From the NCBI GenBank assembly GCA_000969725.1, contig JXSR01S028114.1: DNA of 23,559 nucleotides; one strand, 5' to 3'. The notes under the pieces are model-generated. The model saw only the letters and a program-made list of their open reading frames with translations. It was not told the origin of the DNA and did no database searches. A program made the position numbers and the translations under genes. Source of the stretch: Ophiothrix spiculata. Its lineage: Eukaryota; Echinodermata; Ophiuroidea; Amphilepidida; Ophiotrichidae. Positions 1 to 10,640 of this stretch are shown piece after piece (position 1 is the first letter of the stretch; every line of letters begins with the position of its first letter).

Positions 1-400
1 TTGTCTGTGCAGATGTGACTGTATTGACATTGGTACAAATTACACAACCAGATGTGGACTCGCGCTGCATATTCTTCTGCTCGTATTGTGTTTGCACTTA
101 CGCATCATACCTACACGTTGCATGTCAACGCACACGCGGTGTGTAAGGCACATTAACTTATCGAGTTGAATGTACATGGATGTACATCCCAGAAATCTGC
201 ATGGATGTACATTCCAAGCTCTTGTGTAGTTTGCCCCATAGTGCGCTGTAGCCAAACAGTAAGAGCATCAGACTTCCAATCCGTGGATTGTCAAATTCAG
301 CAAGAAAATTCCAATGTAAAATTGTGTCGTCTGTTAGCAATATCGGAATTCCAATACTGCACGGAAACACTCTTGTCATTTCTTTAAATAAGTTTTTCAT
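1..400. other. Non-coding left edge
   Basis: No exon can be supported here. Short open frames on both strands lack codon bias or recognisable motifs. A 13-bp word (CATGGATGTACAT) occurs at 175-187 and again at 200-212, 25 bp apart, a small local duplication. The stretch is probably intronic or intergenic sequence upstream of the dynein exons. Confidence 0.5.
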
Positions 401-703
401 ATTTTAACGTGAATTTTAAACTGAGCAACCACACAACATAAATACTGTCAGCAAAAAAATCACTGACCATCCAGGATTCGATCCTGGGACCCTTGCATTG
501 CTAGCGCCACACTCTACCAACCAATCTAATGAGTCAGATGGGGAAGAGTGGTCAAATTTATATCTATAGGCCTTCAGTGCTAACCCCGTTCCTCTAACAT
601 CCTCTCATCTGAGAAGCTTAGAAAGAGAGATATGGAAATCAATTCAGAAATTGACTGTTATTTATGTTGTGTGGTTGCCCAGTTTAAAAATTCATGTCAA
701 AAT
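401..703. mobile_element. 303-bp inverted-repeat element with a tRNA-like core
   Basis: Bases 401-444 and about 659-703 are inverted copies of one another (shared core ACTGRGCAACCACACAACAT) with a few mismatches and one indel. The arms end near ATTTTRACRTGAATTTT. The interior holds a tRNA-Ala-like sequence on the minus strand. A 13-bp direct repeat (AAGTTTTTCATAT) lies outside the arms at 390-402 and 737-749. It could be a target-site duplication, although 33 bp separate the right arm from the right copy. The element could be a MITE that captured a tRNA-derived SINE, or a SINE-like unit with inverted ends. Confidence 0.6.
463..537 (-). tRNA. tRNA-Ala(AGC)-like sequence, probably tRNA-derived repeat or pseudogene
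   Basis: Read on the minus strand from 537 to 463 the sequence approximates a cloverleaf. The acceptor 5' CTGAC pairs with 3' GTCAG. A D-arm/A-box-like stretch (GGTTGGTAGAGTG) follows. The anticodon loop is CTAGCAA with anticodon AGC. The T arm is good: a perfect 5-bp CCAGG/CCTGG stem around a 7-nt loop (ATCGAAT), which covers a B-box-like motif. The anticodon stem has mismatches and the acceptor stem is only 5-6 bp, so a functional tRNA is unlikely. Its position inside an inverted-repeat element favours a tRNA-derived SINE or captured tRNA. Confidence 0.5.
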
Positions 704-752
704 ATATTTCACCACACGTTTCAACCTATTTGAAAAAAGTTTTTCATATAAA

Positions 753-1980
753 CAGGGTGTCCCAATAAAAATGCGTTACTTTTGTTTATGATCATATCTC
801 AGAAACCGATAAATAAAAATGAAAACTCTTTTCATAATACCACTAAGTATAGTTTAGTCTTTCATCAGGCACATTTTGAGCAAAATCCGTCGAGTTGTTC
901 TTGAGAAAATTAGAATTTTGTAAGAAGACTCAATTTTACTCAATTCCAATGGGTATACCACAGTATCTCATGTTTATCATGTTAACAATGAACATCTTTG
1001 GTTACTATTGATCAATTTGTTTTGAACTTGCAAAGCAGACACTTAAAGATCACAAAATATGGCATAGACACTAAAACATGATTTTGATATCTTCTTTAGC
1101 ACTGAAAGTGGCACCGTAACTCAATGTGTATGTTTATTTGTTTTGCAGCGTTAAATGAAAAGAAGAAAAAAACGAGTTCACGGTTTCTCAAGAAAACTTA
1201 ACCAAGGCAGAGATTTCCTTTAATGCCAATGGATAGTCTATTTCAAATATATTTTGTATCTACTAAGTTTTGAGCTTCTTTTTTATATAAAAGAGGAAAT
1301 CTTTATGACTGTCTCTACTTCTACAAGTGTTACAAATATATTAGGCAACCTAATTATTCAAATCAAAATAACAAAGCAGTAATTCACTTCCTCTTGAAAA
1401 GTTAAATGTCTGTTAGTCCATGATAGCTCACGTTGTATAATTTTTGTACAGTTTTAAGTAAATTTCAAACAACTCTGCCTTTCACATGCCCACAATCAGT
1501 TTCCAGGCACCTTTGTTCTTATCACCAGGTTCCTGGTCCAATACGACATTCTGAATCCTGGACGATTAAGCTATTAAGTTTAAATCATGTTTAATTTATT
1601 CAATCCTAAATTTTCTGTTGTTGTTGCTATTGTTGTCGTTGTTGTTTTGTACAGTTGCCTTCCTGAAAAGGTGTTTATCCATGAATAAAATGAGTTTTCC
1701 ATTAAAGTAGATCTACTATACTGTAGTAACATGGTCATGTCAGATCATGATAGTTGCAAATATGGGTTACTGCACGGTAAACCCCATTGGAACGGGGTAA
1801 AACTGGGTCTTACAAAATTCTAGTTTTCTCAAGAACGGCTTGATGGATTTTGCTCAAAATTTGCCAGATAAAGGCCAAACTATATTAATTGGTATTATGA
1901 AAAAAAGTTTTTATTTTCAATTATCGGTTCTTGAGATATGATCAAAAACAAAAGTGATGCATTTTTATTGGGACACCCTG
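753..1980. mobile_element. 1,228-bp non-autonomous DNA transposon with about 212-bp terminal inverted repeats
   Basis: The left end begins CAGGGTGTCCCAATAAAAAT and the right end is its reverse complement, ending CACCCTG at 1980. Similarity continues inward to about 964 on the left and 1769 on the right, with scattered substitutions. TA follows the right end; the left flank is AA, so a TA duplication would need one mutation. CAGGGTGTCC termini are common among invertebrate TA-inserting (Tc1/mariner-like) elements, so that assignment is plausible but not proven. The interior has no transposase frame. It has a short TTG-rich microsatellite at 1617-1648. Confidence 0.75.
1617..1648. repeat. Imperfect (TTG)n microsatellite
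   Basis: A run of TTG units interrupted by CTA and TCG lies inside the long-TIR element. Confidence 0.7.
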
Positions 1981-1981
1981 T

Positions 1982-2196
1982 ATATTCTTGTCATTTGATT
2001 GGTTGACACTACATTATACTGTTACAAATATTTTGTATATTTACACACTGTGGCTAAAGAATCATTTGGAACAAGTCAGAAATCTTCAAGCACTGGTTGC
2101 ATTTAGCTAAGCTAGGACCAGGCTTAGCATGTATGGTAAGCTTAACTCACTATGCACAAGTGAATTTACATAAGTTATCAAATGACAAGAGTATTT
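1982..2196. repeat. Possible short inverted-repeat unit
   Basis: TATTCTTGTCATTTGAT near 1983 matches, inverted and with about one mismatch, ATCAAATGACAAGAGTA near 2178-2194. A related word (ACTCTTGTCATTT) also occurs at 368-380. The arms are only 16-18 bp, so this could be a degraded MITE or chance. Confidence 0.3.
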
Positions 2197-2218
2197 TCAC
2201 ACCTGAAACAAACATTTT

Positions 2219-2390
2219 TTTAACTGCTCATTATTAGAGCAATGGTGCAAAACATCTACTCTTGTTGACTAGAGACCATGGGCCTACTATTGCCTACTCA
2301 TGTACTTCAGTGTCGGCCAATTATAGTAGACCCAAGGTCTAAAGTTACCTTGGGTAGATATTTTGCACCATTTCCCTTATGAGCAGTAAA
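2219..2390. mobile_element. 172-bp foldback element
   Basis: The outer arms 2219-2259 and 2354-2390 are inverted copies (ACTGCTCAT ... AATGGTGCAAAA). The inner parts also pair (AGACCATGGGCCTACTAT against the complement of ATAGTAGACCCAAGGTCT). Almost the whole unit can therefore fold into one imperfect hairpin. No coding capacity is present. This is typical of a foldback MITE; no target duplication could be fixed. Confidence 0.6.
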
Positions 2391-2912
2391 TTTTTGTATA
2401 ACATAGTCATGTGAGTTGAATTTGACTCTGAAATTTGCATTTATTCTTATTTCTACCATTTTAATGAAGGCCCAAAAGGTTTGAAATGACCTTAAAGTTG
2501 TTTATAATTGTTTCAAATAAATTTCGGACACAAACATGATTTCTGAATGCAAGAAGAAGTTATGACAAGAACGGGAAACCATGAAGTAGGCAACACCGTT
2601 TCCATTCAGTAATCCACAGTACCGCAACATCACACGTGCCTGAAAAGCGTTGTGTAATCGCGTAAAATGCACCTGCAATTGTGTTACGCCAGGTTCTAAA
2701 TTTTTGTGTCCAAGAATTATTTGAAACAACAATAATACCCTTTAAAATGGTGTTGTATTTTGTAACTTTGTGCAAATCATGTTAAATGTCAGATCATAAC
2801 ATGAAATGCCTGGCCTTATTTTCCTCAGTAGGGACATCCCTTCTTCATAAATCAATCAACAATATGTCAAATCAATGTTCACTAACCATGCTTGTCACAT
2901 TTTACATTTCAG
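2391..2912. other. Non-coding sequence upstream of first visible dynein exon
   Basis: I see no exon or repeat here. It ends in a normal acceptor (TTTTACATTTCAG) at 2900-2912, so it is the 3' part of a dynein intron whose 5' exon lies outside the window or was not recognised. Confidence 0.55.
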
Positions 2913-3077
2913 GTTGGAAATCAGCCCAAAATCAAAGATCAAGACTGTATCCGACTTCACATGGGACTTCTAGCAGACACTGTCAGAGATCATGCCAAGA
3001 AATGGGTTTCTTCCTTAGGGACATTACTCAATGACACAGCTAAGGAAGACTTGTTTGGTCTTAAGAATCAGCTAGAG
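2913..3077 (+). CDS. Axonemal dynein heavy chain, exon A (partial gene)
   Basis: This 165-bp exon encodes 55 residues in phase 0/0, starting VGNQPKIKDQDCIRLHMG and ending GLKNQLE. It is bounded by a TTTCAG acceptor and a GAG|GTAAGA donor. It joins in frame to the exon at 7540. The Leu-rich, charged helical character and the two exons that follow fit the N-terminal tail (DHC_N1-type) of an axonemal dynein heavy chain. That protein is the large microtubule motor of ciliary arms; its tail binds intermediate chains and the arm base. The motor (AAA+) domains are not in the window. I cannot assign the paralogue; a DNAH10- or DNAH2-like inner-arm chain is my best guess from the overall pattern. Upstream exons were not found. 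Confidence 0.65.
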
Positions 3078-3153
3078 GTAAGAATCATAAGAACAAATTC
3101 AATTATTGTACACAGACATTTTCTTCTGTACCAACTGGTATGCAGGAGTACCT

Positions 3154-3605
3154 ATATGTGACCCGTCATATCAAAAGGTACCTTAAGGTTGGCAAAATGA
3201 AAATTGATTGTTTGGTCTTATCTGAAAGATTATATTTTAAGCTTTAAAATGACGCCTTGCTTTTGGTTATTGGATGTTCGATTGCAAAGTTACATCCAAA
3301 TTGGTAAAAGGCATCAGGCTAATTCAGAAAACTATAGTTCTGAGAAAATCGAGTTTGAAATTTTCTGTACTGGTAAAACTTTAATGGAGAAAGGATTTTC
3401 ATCTTGGTTTTTAAAAAATTTGTCTTATGTTTTGGATGTTCGAACCCGATTAATATGATAGAATACACTTCAAAGGTAATGTTTCTAATGAAATTAGAAA
3501 TTCGACCTTGGACATGATTTTTGACTATGCTCAGTTTCAATGGCCCATATCTTGTGATTTACTATGCCGGTATTAAGGTACCTTTCGATACGATGGGTCA
3601 CATAT
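3154..3605. mobile_element. 452-bp MITE with 33-bp terminal inverted repeats
   Basis: The arms 3154-3186 and 3573-3605 begin ATATGTGACCCRTC and contain AAAGGTACCTTAA; they differ at three positions out of 33. No transposase frame is present. If the true end is TGTGACCC, the flanks are TA on both sides, consistent with a TA target duplication. The element lies in the intron after dynein exon A. Confidence 0.7.
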
Positions 3606-4935
3606 GGTAACCCTAATAATTTTTTATTGAAATTTCATGAATATTTGTGTCTCCATTTCACTTGTAAACACATGTGAACAAATCAATTATGTTTGAGAAA
3701 CATCAAGTAAAGAGTGAGTCCTTTCACAAGCAGAACAGCTAGAAATCAACATCAGAACAAAGAAAAATGATGAAAAATATTTTGAAAGGCAGGCTTCATC
3801 AAACAGCAACACTAATAGGTGGGGGCACCAAATTTAGGTTTTGATGGGAGTGTGTGACCCCGATATCTGAAACCCTATTCTAGGGAACGGAAGATAGGCT
3901 CTGAAAAGTTCTAGGTCAGAAGTCCGTAAATCTCTAACCCTAACCCCCTCTCCTCTCCTCTCCTCTCAGGCTGCATGTTAGGAAACTGTGTAGCAATTTC
4001 AAAGCTTGTAAAAATAAAGGAAATACATGCAAAATGCACTTCTATAGCACATTCTGGCAATTTGTGAAAAAATGATTTCTGATTTTAAGTGCCACTTGAA
4101 CCATTTAATTTTCTTAACCCTTGTATCTAACCAGACCATTTTTAACAGGCCCACCCCATAGAGCCACCTATAATACATCCTGATGATATGTCTCTGACTC
4201 GGACTCAAAAAAAGGTGTACTCCAATGTTTTAAATTGCAAAATAACCGCAAAAGATATAAGACATTACTTAAGTGCTAATAGGGTCAGTCGCTTTTGCAT
4301 TTTTAGGCAACAGGGAATAAAATTTTAGGGGTTGCATTGACCCCACCTTCACTTAATCTGTGTCTATTAGGGATAGACGAGGATTAAAGTGTATACTTAT
4401 TCAAAGATATAATGATATGCGAGTCAAAGAAAAATAAAAAATAAAAAAAATATTGAATTTGCACCAGCCTTAAACTCCTAAATGAAATTGACAAGGTAAA
4501 GGTATTATATGTCTGTCAGTTCAGCTTGGCATTTTGTAGACAGATATTCCCATAGGCACATCACATTCTCCAAAACAAAATTGCGTAGACTTGTGTTATT
4601 GGTTTTGTTCCAAAACAGAAAACAGATCTTATTCAACAGTCTATAGTTGATTGATGTGATTTGTTTAAAGGTGTGCAAGCCAAGAGTTTTTATATTTTCA
4701 CTTTCTGAATGTTAAAGATGTGCCAAAAAATATTTGGTGTATTTTTGCATTTTAATTTTTTCTTTTCATGGAGAAAAGTAGGGGCCAGCAAACTTTCAGT
4801 AATCAGTGTTTATCAATTAGTTGCAAAGTGTAGCAAATTTATTACTTGGATTTAAAATTAATCTCATTTCAACCAGTATTAGTGTGGAGCCTGCTGTACC
4901 TTATTAATATGATTATTTGTTGACATTGCAACTTT
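3606..4935. other. Dynein intron, non-coding
   Basis: No exon seen. A short TCTCC-type tandem repeat at about 3946-3967 follows two CTAACC units. The rest is AT-rich sequence with poly-A/T runs. Confidence 0.5.
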
Positions 4936-5437
4936 AGTTCGGCGGAACTCACAATTCGGATACGTATCTGGATGCACAAGCACATTTCGTATCCAAATTG
5001 TGATACCCGTATCAGAATCAGGATATGGAGGGGTATCTGAATTCTGATACTCCTGTCGTGGCGCAGGAAACAAATTGATAGCGCAAGCTGGCAAGTACAT
5101 GTAGAATATCTTTCTTGCATTTATGATAAATGTATCTGTGGAAATGTCTTTTTCATCTGTGCAATTCCAGCGGAACAGCTTCGAAACATGTCCTGATAGC
5201 TTCTTATCACAGAAGGCAAAATAATTTGGCCAAAACTTTCATAGAATTTAGATGACAAATGATGATAATGTTATTGACTTTTATACATACCAGTATGGTG
5301 CGCGGCGATGCTGAATTTTCATTTCAGCTGATATCCCGTTCAGCTGTTTTTAATCCAAATTCGGATACGGGTATCAGAATTGTGATACGGAGTATCCGAA
5401 TTCGAATACGTATCCGAATTGTGAGTTCCGCCGAACT
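4936..5437. mobile_element. 502-bp MITE with perfect 32-bp terminal inverted repeats
   Basis: Bases 4936-4967 (starting AGTTCGGCGGAACTCACAAT) are the exact reverse complement of 5406-5437. Inside both ends, degenerate copies of GGATACGNATCNGAAT recur in both orientations (about 4975-5055 and 5355-5420), giving subterminal repeats around a unique centre. The open frames crossing it are products of this repetition and are not genes. The perfect ends suggest recent or still-mobilisable insertion. The flanks give no clear target duplication. Confidence 0.85.
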
Positions 5438-7539
5438 GACTTGATTGTTCAAATATGATTAGTTTGTATATAAACATTATATTTAAGCTCTATTCAAATA
5501 ATGCATTGTAATGTATTTGCATATTAAGCAACTGCAAATGGATTTACATCTGAAGGTAAGAGTCCCAACACTCTCCCGAATGTCTTTATTTGTTCAGTGT
5601 GGCCCAGATGATTTGAATATTTATATATTATTTTCATATACCACCCTTAATTTGACTTCTGAGATTGTTAAATTAAATTTGCTCAAGCCTCCAGAAAAAG
5701 CCTTGCTTTGCTTGCCTTTTGCCTCCAGCCTATCGTGCCTCCAGTGCTCAATGTTTGTAATGTACTAAACATTGCTCCTTCAGTACTTCATGTTATTGTA
5801 ATGACAGAAATGAGTCTTTGATTTTGCTTGAGAACTCATGAAATCACTGGCCTATGGCGAATGTCTTTGAAGTGATGATCCCTAAATAGCAAACTGCTAC
5901 ACTGGGTTTTTTGTTGCAGACGTGACGTCACAGGCAGTGCAGAAAAGTGGCTCTTATGCCTTTTGGCATTTTGATGTTAGTGATGTGCTTGACCTCTTGT
6001 GCCTTCCACGCTCGATATTAGTGATTATTGACAGAAATCAAGTTTGAAAAAGATTACACAATGTGTAGAGGAGTGAGTTATCAATGCTAATGTGGCATAG
6101 CCGAGTGAGTTTGCCAACTCAACACAAGGTGTATTATTGCTTTACAATTCTTCAAATGTCAAGTGAAGAACAGTTATGAAAAATGAGATTAGAGCCAAAA
6201 CTGATTTGTTTTTTAGTTTAATTTTCATTTAATATGAATCATTGATGCATATCTGATAGAGAAGATATTTACTAACCTTTGAAACATATTCACTAAATGA
6301 TTTTAAATGATGCATTGTAATTAAATGGTAGATTGTGATTTCATATTTTGACATACCCTTATTTTATTTTTGTATTTAGCTACACATGCGTGTAATTAAT
6401 CTTTGCTCTTGTGAATTGGCAATTTCTTTTTAAGTGCTGTCAAATATGGTAATCTTGATGTAATATTGAACCTTGTAGCTATGTTTCCATATGCCTATGT
6501 TCCTAAGTACTGATTAACTTTTGTTGTATGTGCAATGCAGTACTCTCCTAGAGCAATGTTTAACTAAGTACTTACTTCAACCTAATATGCAAATTGTGTA
6601 TTATCTATAAAGAATGTATTATGTATCAATTAATGAGTTGTACTACTTGATTTGATATTCAGATATCTTCCCTTGCCCCTCCTTAGCTCTTTTTGTACAT
6701 TAAGGTATGTAGCCATGTCCTTTTTGTCATAGAAAAATTCACTGTTTAGTATACTTTGCCTGTATATTCACTATAAAGCTGTACAAGCCTAGTTTTATCA
6801 GGCTGCATATGAAATCTGTACTCACCAAGTGAATATCATGGATTACATTTCAGCTACAATTACAGGCTGATTTGGTATGATAGGATTCCAGATGGAATCA
6901 CTTTTATTTATGCTGGAATTGTCCCTCATTGTAATAAAAATAATGGAGGGCATTTGTACTGTGCAAAAGTCACACTAAGGGTCTCAAGGTGCTGCTGTGT
7001 GTCAGCCACAGCGCTCCAAAGGAGGGTATTCCTGGTTGCTTACAGACATCAATCACGCAATTGACCGGGACAATGACATGGAATAATGGGAAGAAGTCTG
7101 GTTTTTAGATGCAGTAGGAAACCGTTCCTAAAATGTTTTGGATTTAGATTAATAATGACTTAATTTCAACTGTGTTTTGAAATTTGAAATTGATTGAATT
7201 TTCAATCTGCCAAGTTGAGGGGTATATATTTTTCAAATGGAATAACGTAAGCAGTTTATTTCAAGATTGTATCAGACACCATTTCATGATGATGACAAGA
7301 ACAATGGTGATGGTGCTGATGATACATCATCATTTTCTACATCATTTCCCCCAGCAGGCATACATTTTGTCAAACAGCACAATTGTTGTACAGCTCAGCC
7401 TCACCCTTTCCTTCTTTACGTTATAGAGTCAGATTGTTTAGAATTTAGTATTTAAATTCATTGAAAGATTGGTTAAAATGTGCCATGATTTTTAACTATA
7501 ATCATTGAATATGTTGCATACTATTTTTTAATCTTGCAG
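5438..7539. other. Dynein intron, non-coding
   Basis: No exon recognised. A palindromic CRE-type octamer (TGACGTCA) occurs at 5923-5930 without other promoter context. Long AT-rich stretches follow. A pyrimidine-rich acceptor (TTTTTTAATCTTGCAG) ends the intron at 7539. The open frames at 5511-5768 and 7184-7455 show no domain or splice support. Confidence 0.5.
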
Positions 7540-7815
7540 CAACTAGCGACAGACCTAAAGAAACCACCAGAAACTCTGGAAGATCTGAAATTTGTCCTAC
7601 AAACCATCTCCTCCATTCGCGACCTTTCCTTCCCAGTAGAGATGCGCATCACTGACATCATAGAGAGATATCGAACTCTTGGGATGTACAAGCTGGAGGT
7701 GACAGAAGAGGAGACGGAACTGTGCAAGAGTATCCGGCAGATATGGGACGATTTGTTCTTGGAATCAAAACATGTTGATGCAAGCCTGATTGTGGTGAAG
7801 AGGAAATTTACTGAA
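7540..7815 (+). CDS. Axonemal dynein heavy chain, exon B (partial gene)
   Basis: This 276-bp exon encodes 92 residues in phase 0/0, from QLATDLKKPPETLEDLKF to VVKRKFTE. It lies between TTGCAG and GAA|GTAAGT. The helical pattern PPETLEDLKFVLQTI...VEMRITDIIERYRTL...IWDDL resembles the tail region upstream of the linker in axonemal dynein heavy chains. There, a stretch comparing 'L..l...I..i......e..i..i.erY..L' precedes 'W..L......' helices. Reading through from exon A and into exon C stays open. Codon use is GC-richer than the introns around it. The open frame continues past 7815 into intron, but the donor is strong and exon C continues the homology. It is a stem/tail segment with no catalytic residues expected. 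Confidence 0.75.
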
Positions 7816-9076
7816 GTAAGTTGGGCAAAAAATACCAACCCAAGACAGGATATTCTACAGTGTGCAATTCAAATTTATGTAAAATGGCAGCTATTGCAGA
7901 TACAACTTCTTTGCACTTACTTGATTGTTTTTGTGACCTACAACTTGGGTATGGGTTTTTTGAAAGATTGTACTCCTGATAATAAGCTTCATGCCTAATA
8001 ATTCTCCTGCTTTTTTAAAGCCTGTGAAATTCTAATAGCATTTAATATTGGTAGATCTAATTCAGCCTGATATATTCTTATGTTGTCAATTTACATCAGT
8101 TATGATATTATTTCTTGTAAACAGATTCATCAGGTTCATTGATATAAATTGAAGTTTGAAATTTCTTTTAACAAAACATTGGTTAACCTACACTAGACAG
8201 TTTTGTCCGTCATGGTCAACTAATTTCACCGGAGTAATCTTTCCTAATTGTTTTTCTTAGAGTGACAACATAAGTACGTACATCCCAGAATTTAAGTTTC
8301 AATGAAGCAACCTGATAGAATAAGTTTGATGATTTCAATAGACCTTTTCAAAACATGATTGGAGAATTTCCGAAGCTGATTTTACACTTTCCGGCAATTG
8401 CTGACAGAGAAAAAGTGACTCTTCAACACAAGAACCAGAATGTTAAGTTCGCGTTTCCTTAACTGGTTGCGTACGAATTCAAACTTGTAATTAGCGAAAG
8501 CACTATAGAGTTACTTTTAGTGTGATCGCCCTGATGTGACTTGAAATCTTAAGCTTAATCGGCCGATTTCAAATGGAAATTTCACTCTTTGTGTCGGTGA
8601 GCTTATGGTACCATTAGCCAAAAGTTGTTCAGAATTAGTGTATCTTATAATGTATGGGTGTGGTTCTATTTATTTTTCACTTTTATTGCACTGAGAAAGC
8701 GAAAGAATTTTCAGAAAATGTTGTTTACAAAAACATATATGCCAATGAGCTTGTACGTGATTGGTTGTTAAAACGGTCACGTGATCGATGTTCCGAAGAT
8801 TTCCGAATGGATTTTGAAAAAAGGGCTATTAAGCAATATCGGCTCCCCAAAATCATGGCGGACTATCCAGGTAGTGATGGCCATTGTGTATTTTTTAAAA
8901 CTTAGTTTTAAATTGAATTTGAAAAAATCATGAAAATCAGTATTTTTTTCACCTCTCTACTGCAATTTTCAATTAAACTCTCATTTTGAGAATAGTTATA
9001 TTGACAAAGTGTTTTTATGCTGCCTAAGATCAAACATGATTCACTGATATAAAATGGTTGTTTTTATTGTAACTAG
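7816..9076. other. Dynein intron with one unexplained open frame
   Basis: No dynein exon here. An 83-codon plus-strand open frame at 8654-8905 reads as charged, exon-like protein (NELVRDWLLKRSRDRCSEDF) and is followed by CAG|GTAGTG at about 8870. I found no family match and no convincing acceptor, so I do not call it a gene. Confidence 0.4.
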
Positions 9077-9179
9077 ATTACATCGGTGCAAATCAAAGAG
9101 TTTAGTACAGAATTAACAACATTCCAAGATCAGTTCAAGATGGAAGGACCTGGTGCTGTCGGCAATGACTTGGATAAAG
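9077..9179 (+). CDS. Axonemal dynein heavy chain, exon C (last one visible)
   Basis: This 103-bp exon starts in phase 0 and ends in phase 1. It encodes ITSVQIKEFSTELTTFQDQF then KMEGPGAVGNDLDKG, between AACTAG and AAAG|GTAGGC. It completes the '...KRKFTE-IT..QI.EF......F...F...GPG.VG.DLD.G' run typical of axonemal dynein heavy chains just before the linker. This motif is the best evidence that the three exons are dynein. The next exon should begin in phase 1 and carry the conserved linker start. I found none in the remaining 14.4 kb, so the gene is cut by the window or interrupted. Confidence 0.75.
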
Positions 9180-9908
9180 GTAGGCAAGATAACACAACCA
9201 AATTGCAAACTTAGTATTAAATTGACTGCTAAGAACCATAAATACCTGTTACACATAACACCTAATGAATCAGGCACTACATCTACAGCAGTGTAAAGAT
9301 TTCTTGTATATTAATAATTCTTATATGCCATTTTGTGTAAAACAGTCGTATTGGCCAGGAATATTCATACAGAGAAATTATTTTATTTTGAAGAATAAAA
9401 TAATGTAAGGTTTTAGTTCTACTGGTAATGTTATTATGGCGTGGTAAAATGATTTGTGTAGAGACTAATATTGAATTTGTAATTTCTACACTCTTGTATG
9501 TTATAAAAGTACAGATTTTGTCTTATGCAAGACAAGATGTATAGTTTCTCTCAGAGTTGTTTTTCTCTCATTCGCGGGGTTTTTCTTTCCGACGCTTGTT
9601 GTTAAGACCTTCTGCGTACTGATGCACTTATTTACGCACGTATTTGCAGAGCGTGATTTGTCGATTTTGATTGTTTACGCTCACGCTGTTGATGCATGCG
9701 TTAAGAGTGGCGTACACGACACGATTTGATAGGAAAAACAACTTTGAGAAATAGTATAGTACACATGTATATGGCTGTCTGTTTTCTTGTCATATTACCA
9801 GCTTTGATTTTTTCCTGCTCATCATGTGAGGAACAGAACCAGAACCAAATGAATAAAATGATATAGCATACGAAATAGAATTAATTAATTATCACAATTT
9901 TCTCAAGT

Positions 9909-10060
9909 TTCAGATTCAGATTCAGATTCAGATTAGTTTATTTGTTTTCTCTCAACATATACAAATATAATAACACTTTATAAATATACAACATTTCTAA
10001 TAGAAAACAAACTTTGTATATGTGAGATATGGATGCCTTCAAAAACGCGAGGCGTGTGGC
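9909..10060 (-). repeat. (TTCAGA)n tract beside a LINE-3'-end-like sequence
   Basis: Four TTCAGA units (9909-9932) run into TTAGTTTATTTGTTTTCTCT and an AT-rich stretch. On the minus strand this gives a unique sequence ending in a short (TCTGAA)n tandem tail, the way CR1/L2-type non-LTR retrotransposons often end. No reverse-transcriptase frame is present, so at most it is a 5'-truncated copy. The right boundary is a guess. Confidence 0.35.
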
Positions 10061-10603
10061 TGAAGGCACCCATTACTCCGAAGATACAATTATGGATGAA
10101 AAGTAGGCTAATATAACTATAAACATTATGTAGATTTGTTAAATAACAATCATAATAATATAAAGAAATGGATCAGGGATGATAATAATGGTAGTTGAAA
10201 ATGGTACCATTTTAAGATTTAAGTATAGCGAAAACTAAGGGAATATGATCAAAGTTTGTAAAATCAGCAGTGGAAAAAGAAGGAGAAAGAAGAGAAAGAG
10301 AGAAAGAAAGAATTTTCTCAAGTGATAGGTTATGCTGTGTTTTGGGCCTTATGTGTAATGTCACTTTCAACATTAAAAAGTGTAAGTTGTAAGGAAAAAC
10401 ATACACCAAGAGAGAACTGATATGTATCCTTAAGTTTAGTTAGTACAGTGTGTAATTGTTAATTTGCAATATGGCAAGTCAATTTTTGTAGATGTTTATG
10501 CTTGAATAATTGAAATCCCTTTCATGGGTTGATGAAACATGACATCTTGGCACAAAATAAAATAAACATGTAGCTTTGAAAATCAAAATTATAGGTTCAT
10601 ACA

Positions 10604-10640
10604 GGGTGTCCAAGAAAAAAACGTACACTCTTTGCATGCA
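10604..10640 (+). mobile_element. Solitary CAGGGTGTCC transposon end
   Basis: TA followed by CAGGGTGTCCAAGAAAAAAA resembles the end of the 753-1980 element and of Tc1/mariner-type transposons. The first 10 bases match that element; the sequence then diverges, so it is a different family. No inverted partner was found downstream, so it is a truncated or decayed copy. Confidence 0.35.

Noticed and set aside
463-537. Functional tRNA-Ala gene
   Set aside because: The anticodon stem is mismatched and the acceptor stem incomplete, and it lies within an inverted-repeat element, so a derived copy is more likely.
3921-3968. Telomere-like CTAACCCTAACC
   Set aside because: Only two units, leading into a TCTCC microsatellite; not a telomeric array.
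4869-5120. Open frames rich in RIRIRI/IQI-type residues around 4869-5444
   Set aside because: They translate the GATACG-type subterminal repeats of the 502-bp MITE.
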